Below are positions 5,732 to 6,719 of a stretch of DNA of 6,719 nt, in pieces. Source of the DNA: Methylomicrobium sp. (GTDB taxonomy: Bacteria > Pseudomonadota > Gammaproteobacteria > Methylococcales > Methylomonadaceae); contig SLIO01000266.1 in assembly GCA_007135635.1 (NCBI GenBank), positions 1 to 6,719 of the forward strand, given 5' to 3'. Both the position numbers and the translations under genes were made by a program. Numbering within the stretch: position 1 is the first letter of the stretch; each line of letters begins with the position of its first letter. The notes beneath the pieces are model-generated. The model searched no databases. It was given only the letters and a program-made list of their open reading frames with translations, and had not been told where the DNA came from.

Positions 5732-6719
5732 GACGACGATGATTTCGAATACGAAATCGGTGAGGTTTTCGATCGTTTCGAACCCGTTTCCGAATGGCGA
5801 AGTATCGACGGTAGTCAACCGCAATTACCCGTATTGCCGTTTAGCGCCGATGAATTTTGTCCGCCGGAGGCTTTCGAACAAATGGAAGTCTGCGATATCG
5901 AATTTCAAGAAGCGACCGGTAATGCGGGCGCATCCTTCGAACGCACCTATCGAAGCGCCGCACTGGTCATTTGGCCGCGCGCCGGTCATTTGGCGATCAT
6001 CAATCAAGCGGGAGCGGAAGCCGCGCTAAACCAATTGATCGAATTATGCGGACAATGGGAAAATGAAGGCAAGCCGCACGACTCCGATATTCGCCGAAAT
6101 GCGCATACCCTGGCGGGTTTCATGCTGAGCGATTGGTTACCGGATTCCTTCCGGCCGCAAGGCTACGCAAGCACCACCGTAGTGCGCGATTTCTTGAATC
6201 TATTGCTGCGTTTGCAGGATAACGAACACATTGACCGGCTTTGGTCGATCATTGCCGAACGAGGATTTTACAACAAGGAAGACTGCTCCGAGCTGGTAAG
6301 GGCTTCCGAGCTATTGCCGTGGAACTCGGTGGTCCGCAGGCTGGAAAGTGCAATCAAAATCGGCGGCTATAAAGCACTGGAAGCCGCCGCCACGCTGCTG
6401 GCCGCCTTTTGCAGGAGCAAACCCGAACAGGCGCCGGCATTGATCGCGGCCGCCGAAATTTTATACCAAGCATTGCCCGGCGACGCCAAGCGCTTTCCTC
6501 AACTTCAGCCTTGGGAGGTCGAGAGGCTCAAGATCACTCCCGAGACGGTGGCGGATATATTGGAAAGTTTCAGCGCGATCGAGCCCGTTTTGGCCGAAAA
6601 AACGCTGGAGTATATGCTTAAATGGCCTAATCGCTACAATATCGAGACGACTCTGACGCCTGCCTTGTTGCTGTTGACGGGCCACCCATTGCCGGTAGTG
6701 ACACGGCTTCGCGCTGTTA
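5732..6719 (+). pseudogene. C-terminal continuation of the 2OG-Fe(II) oxygenase gene after an in-frame TGA; runs off the window
   Basis: The frame of the upstream oxygenase stays open for 329 codons after the TGA, with gene-like composition, and is cut by the window edge. The first residues are acidic (DDDDFEYEIGEVFDRFEPVSEW), followed by a linker and the segment EATGNAGASFERTYR (about 5912-5956). From there to the end it is leucine- and alanine-rich and helical in character, perhaps a repeat-type scaffold. From memory, long bacterial and fungal members of this family have the same order: catalytic domain, acidic linker with SEW, GNEG-like ASFERTYR, helical tail. No start codon with a well-placed ribosome site follows the TGA. 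GGAGG (5866-5870) stands 11 nt before an in-frame ATG (5882), a weak restart candidate. It is labelled pseudogene because of the stop; readthrough or a base-call error remains possible. Confidence 0.7.
5741..5758 (+). other. perfect stem-loop just downstream of the in-frame TGA
   Basis: GATTTCG (5741-5747) and CGAAATC (5752-5758) form a perfect 7-bp stem with an AATA loop, starting 9 nt after the TGA. A U-G pair (5740/5759) could extend it. Its position recalls the hairpin of bacterial selenocysteine insertion elements, but the loop lacks the G and U needed by SelB, so the coding sequence itself (FEYEI) may be the whole explanation. Confidence 0.4.

Noticed and set aside
5688..6029. 113-codon plus-strand frame downstream of the TGA as the true continuation
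   Set aside because: It is in a different phase and arginine-rich, typical of a shadow frame. The original phase reads as the family protein across the whole interval.

Overview
The window carries two complete metabolic genes, one small complete hypothetical gene, one large gene broken by an in-frame stop, and a roughly 750-base intergenic patchwork of small repeats. Base composition is balanced. The gene set (bacterial-type GlgP, Rpe, a long 2OG-Fe(II) oxygenase) together with the repeat types suggests a gammaproteobacterium, possibly a type I methanotroph (Methylococcaceae), where glycogen storage and pentose-phosphate/ribulose-monophosphate sugar cycling are central. That placement is an inference from memory, not a database result.

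Layout: 1-160 is a leader with what may be a deletion remnant of the local repeat. glgP (185-2716, +) encodes an alpha-glucan phosphorylase that releases glucose-1-phosphate from glycogen. It converges on rpe (2973-3644, -), ribulose-phosphate 3-epimerase. rpe is bracketed by two inverted copies of one structured repeat (copy A 2748-2953, copy B 3830-3981). After copy B come a REP-like hairpin (4002-4031) and a 143-bp MITE-like element with 18-bp terminal inverted repeats and a possible decayed 11-bp target duplication (4116-4280). A 64-residue membrane protein gene follows (4402-4596, +).

The right end (4775-6719, +) is a large 2OG-Fe(II) oxygenase-type gene. Its catalytic module (H133-x-D135, H191, R201) is intact, but codon 319 is TGA. 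The same reading frame then continues without another stop for 329 codons to the end of the window, so the gene is either a recent nonsense pseudogene, a recoded/readthrough gene, or contains a base-call error.

glgP and rpe are convergent and not an operon, though both feed central sugar-phosphate metabolism. The two genes on the right show no evident functional link to them. No CRISPR array, tRNA, rRNA or complete transposase gene was seen. The most interesting points are the single in-frame TGA, with a perfect stem-loop starting 9 nt after it, and the inverted repeat pair around rpe.
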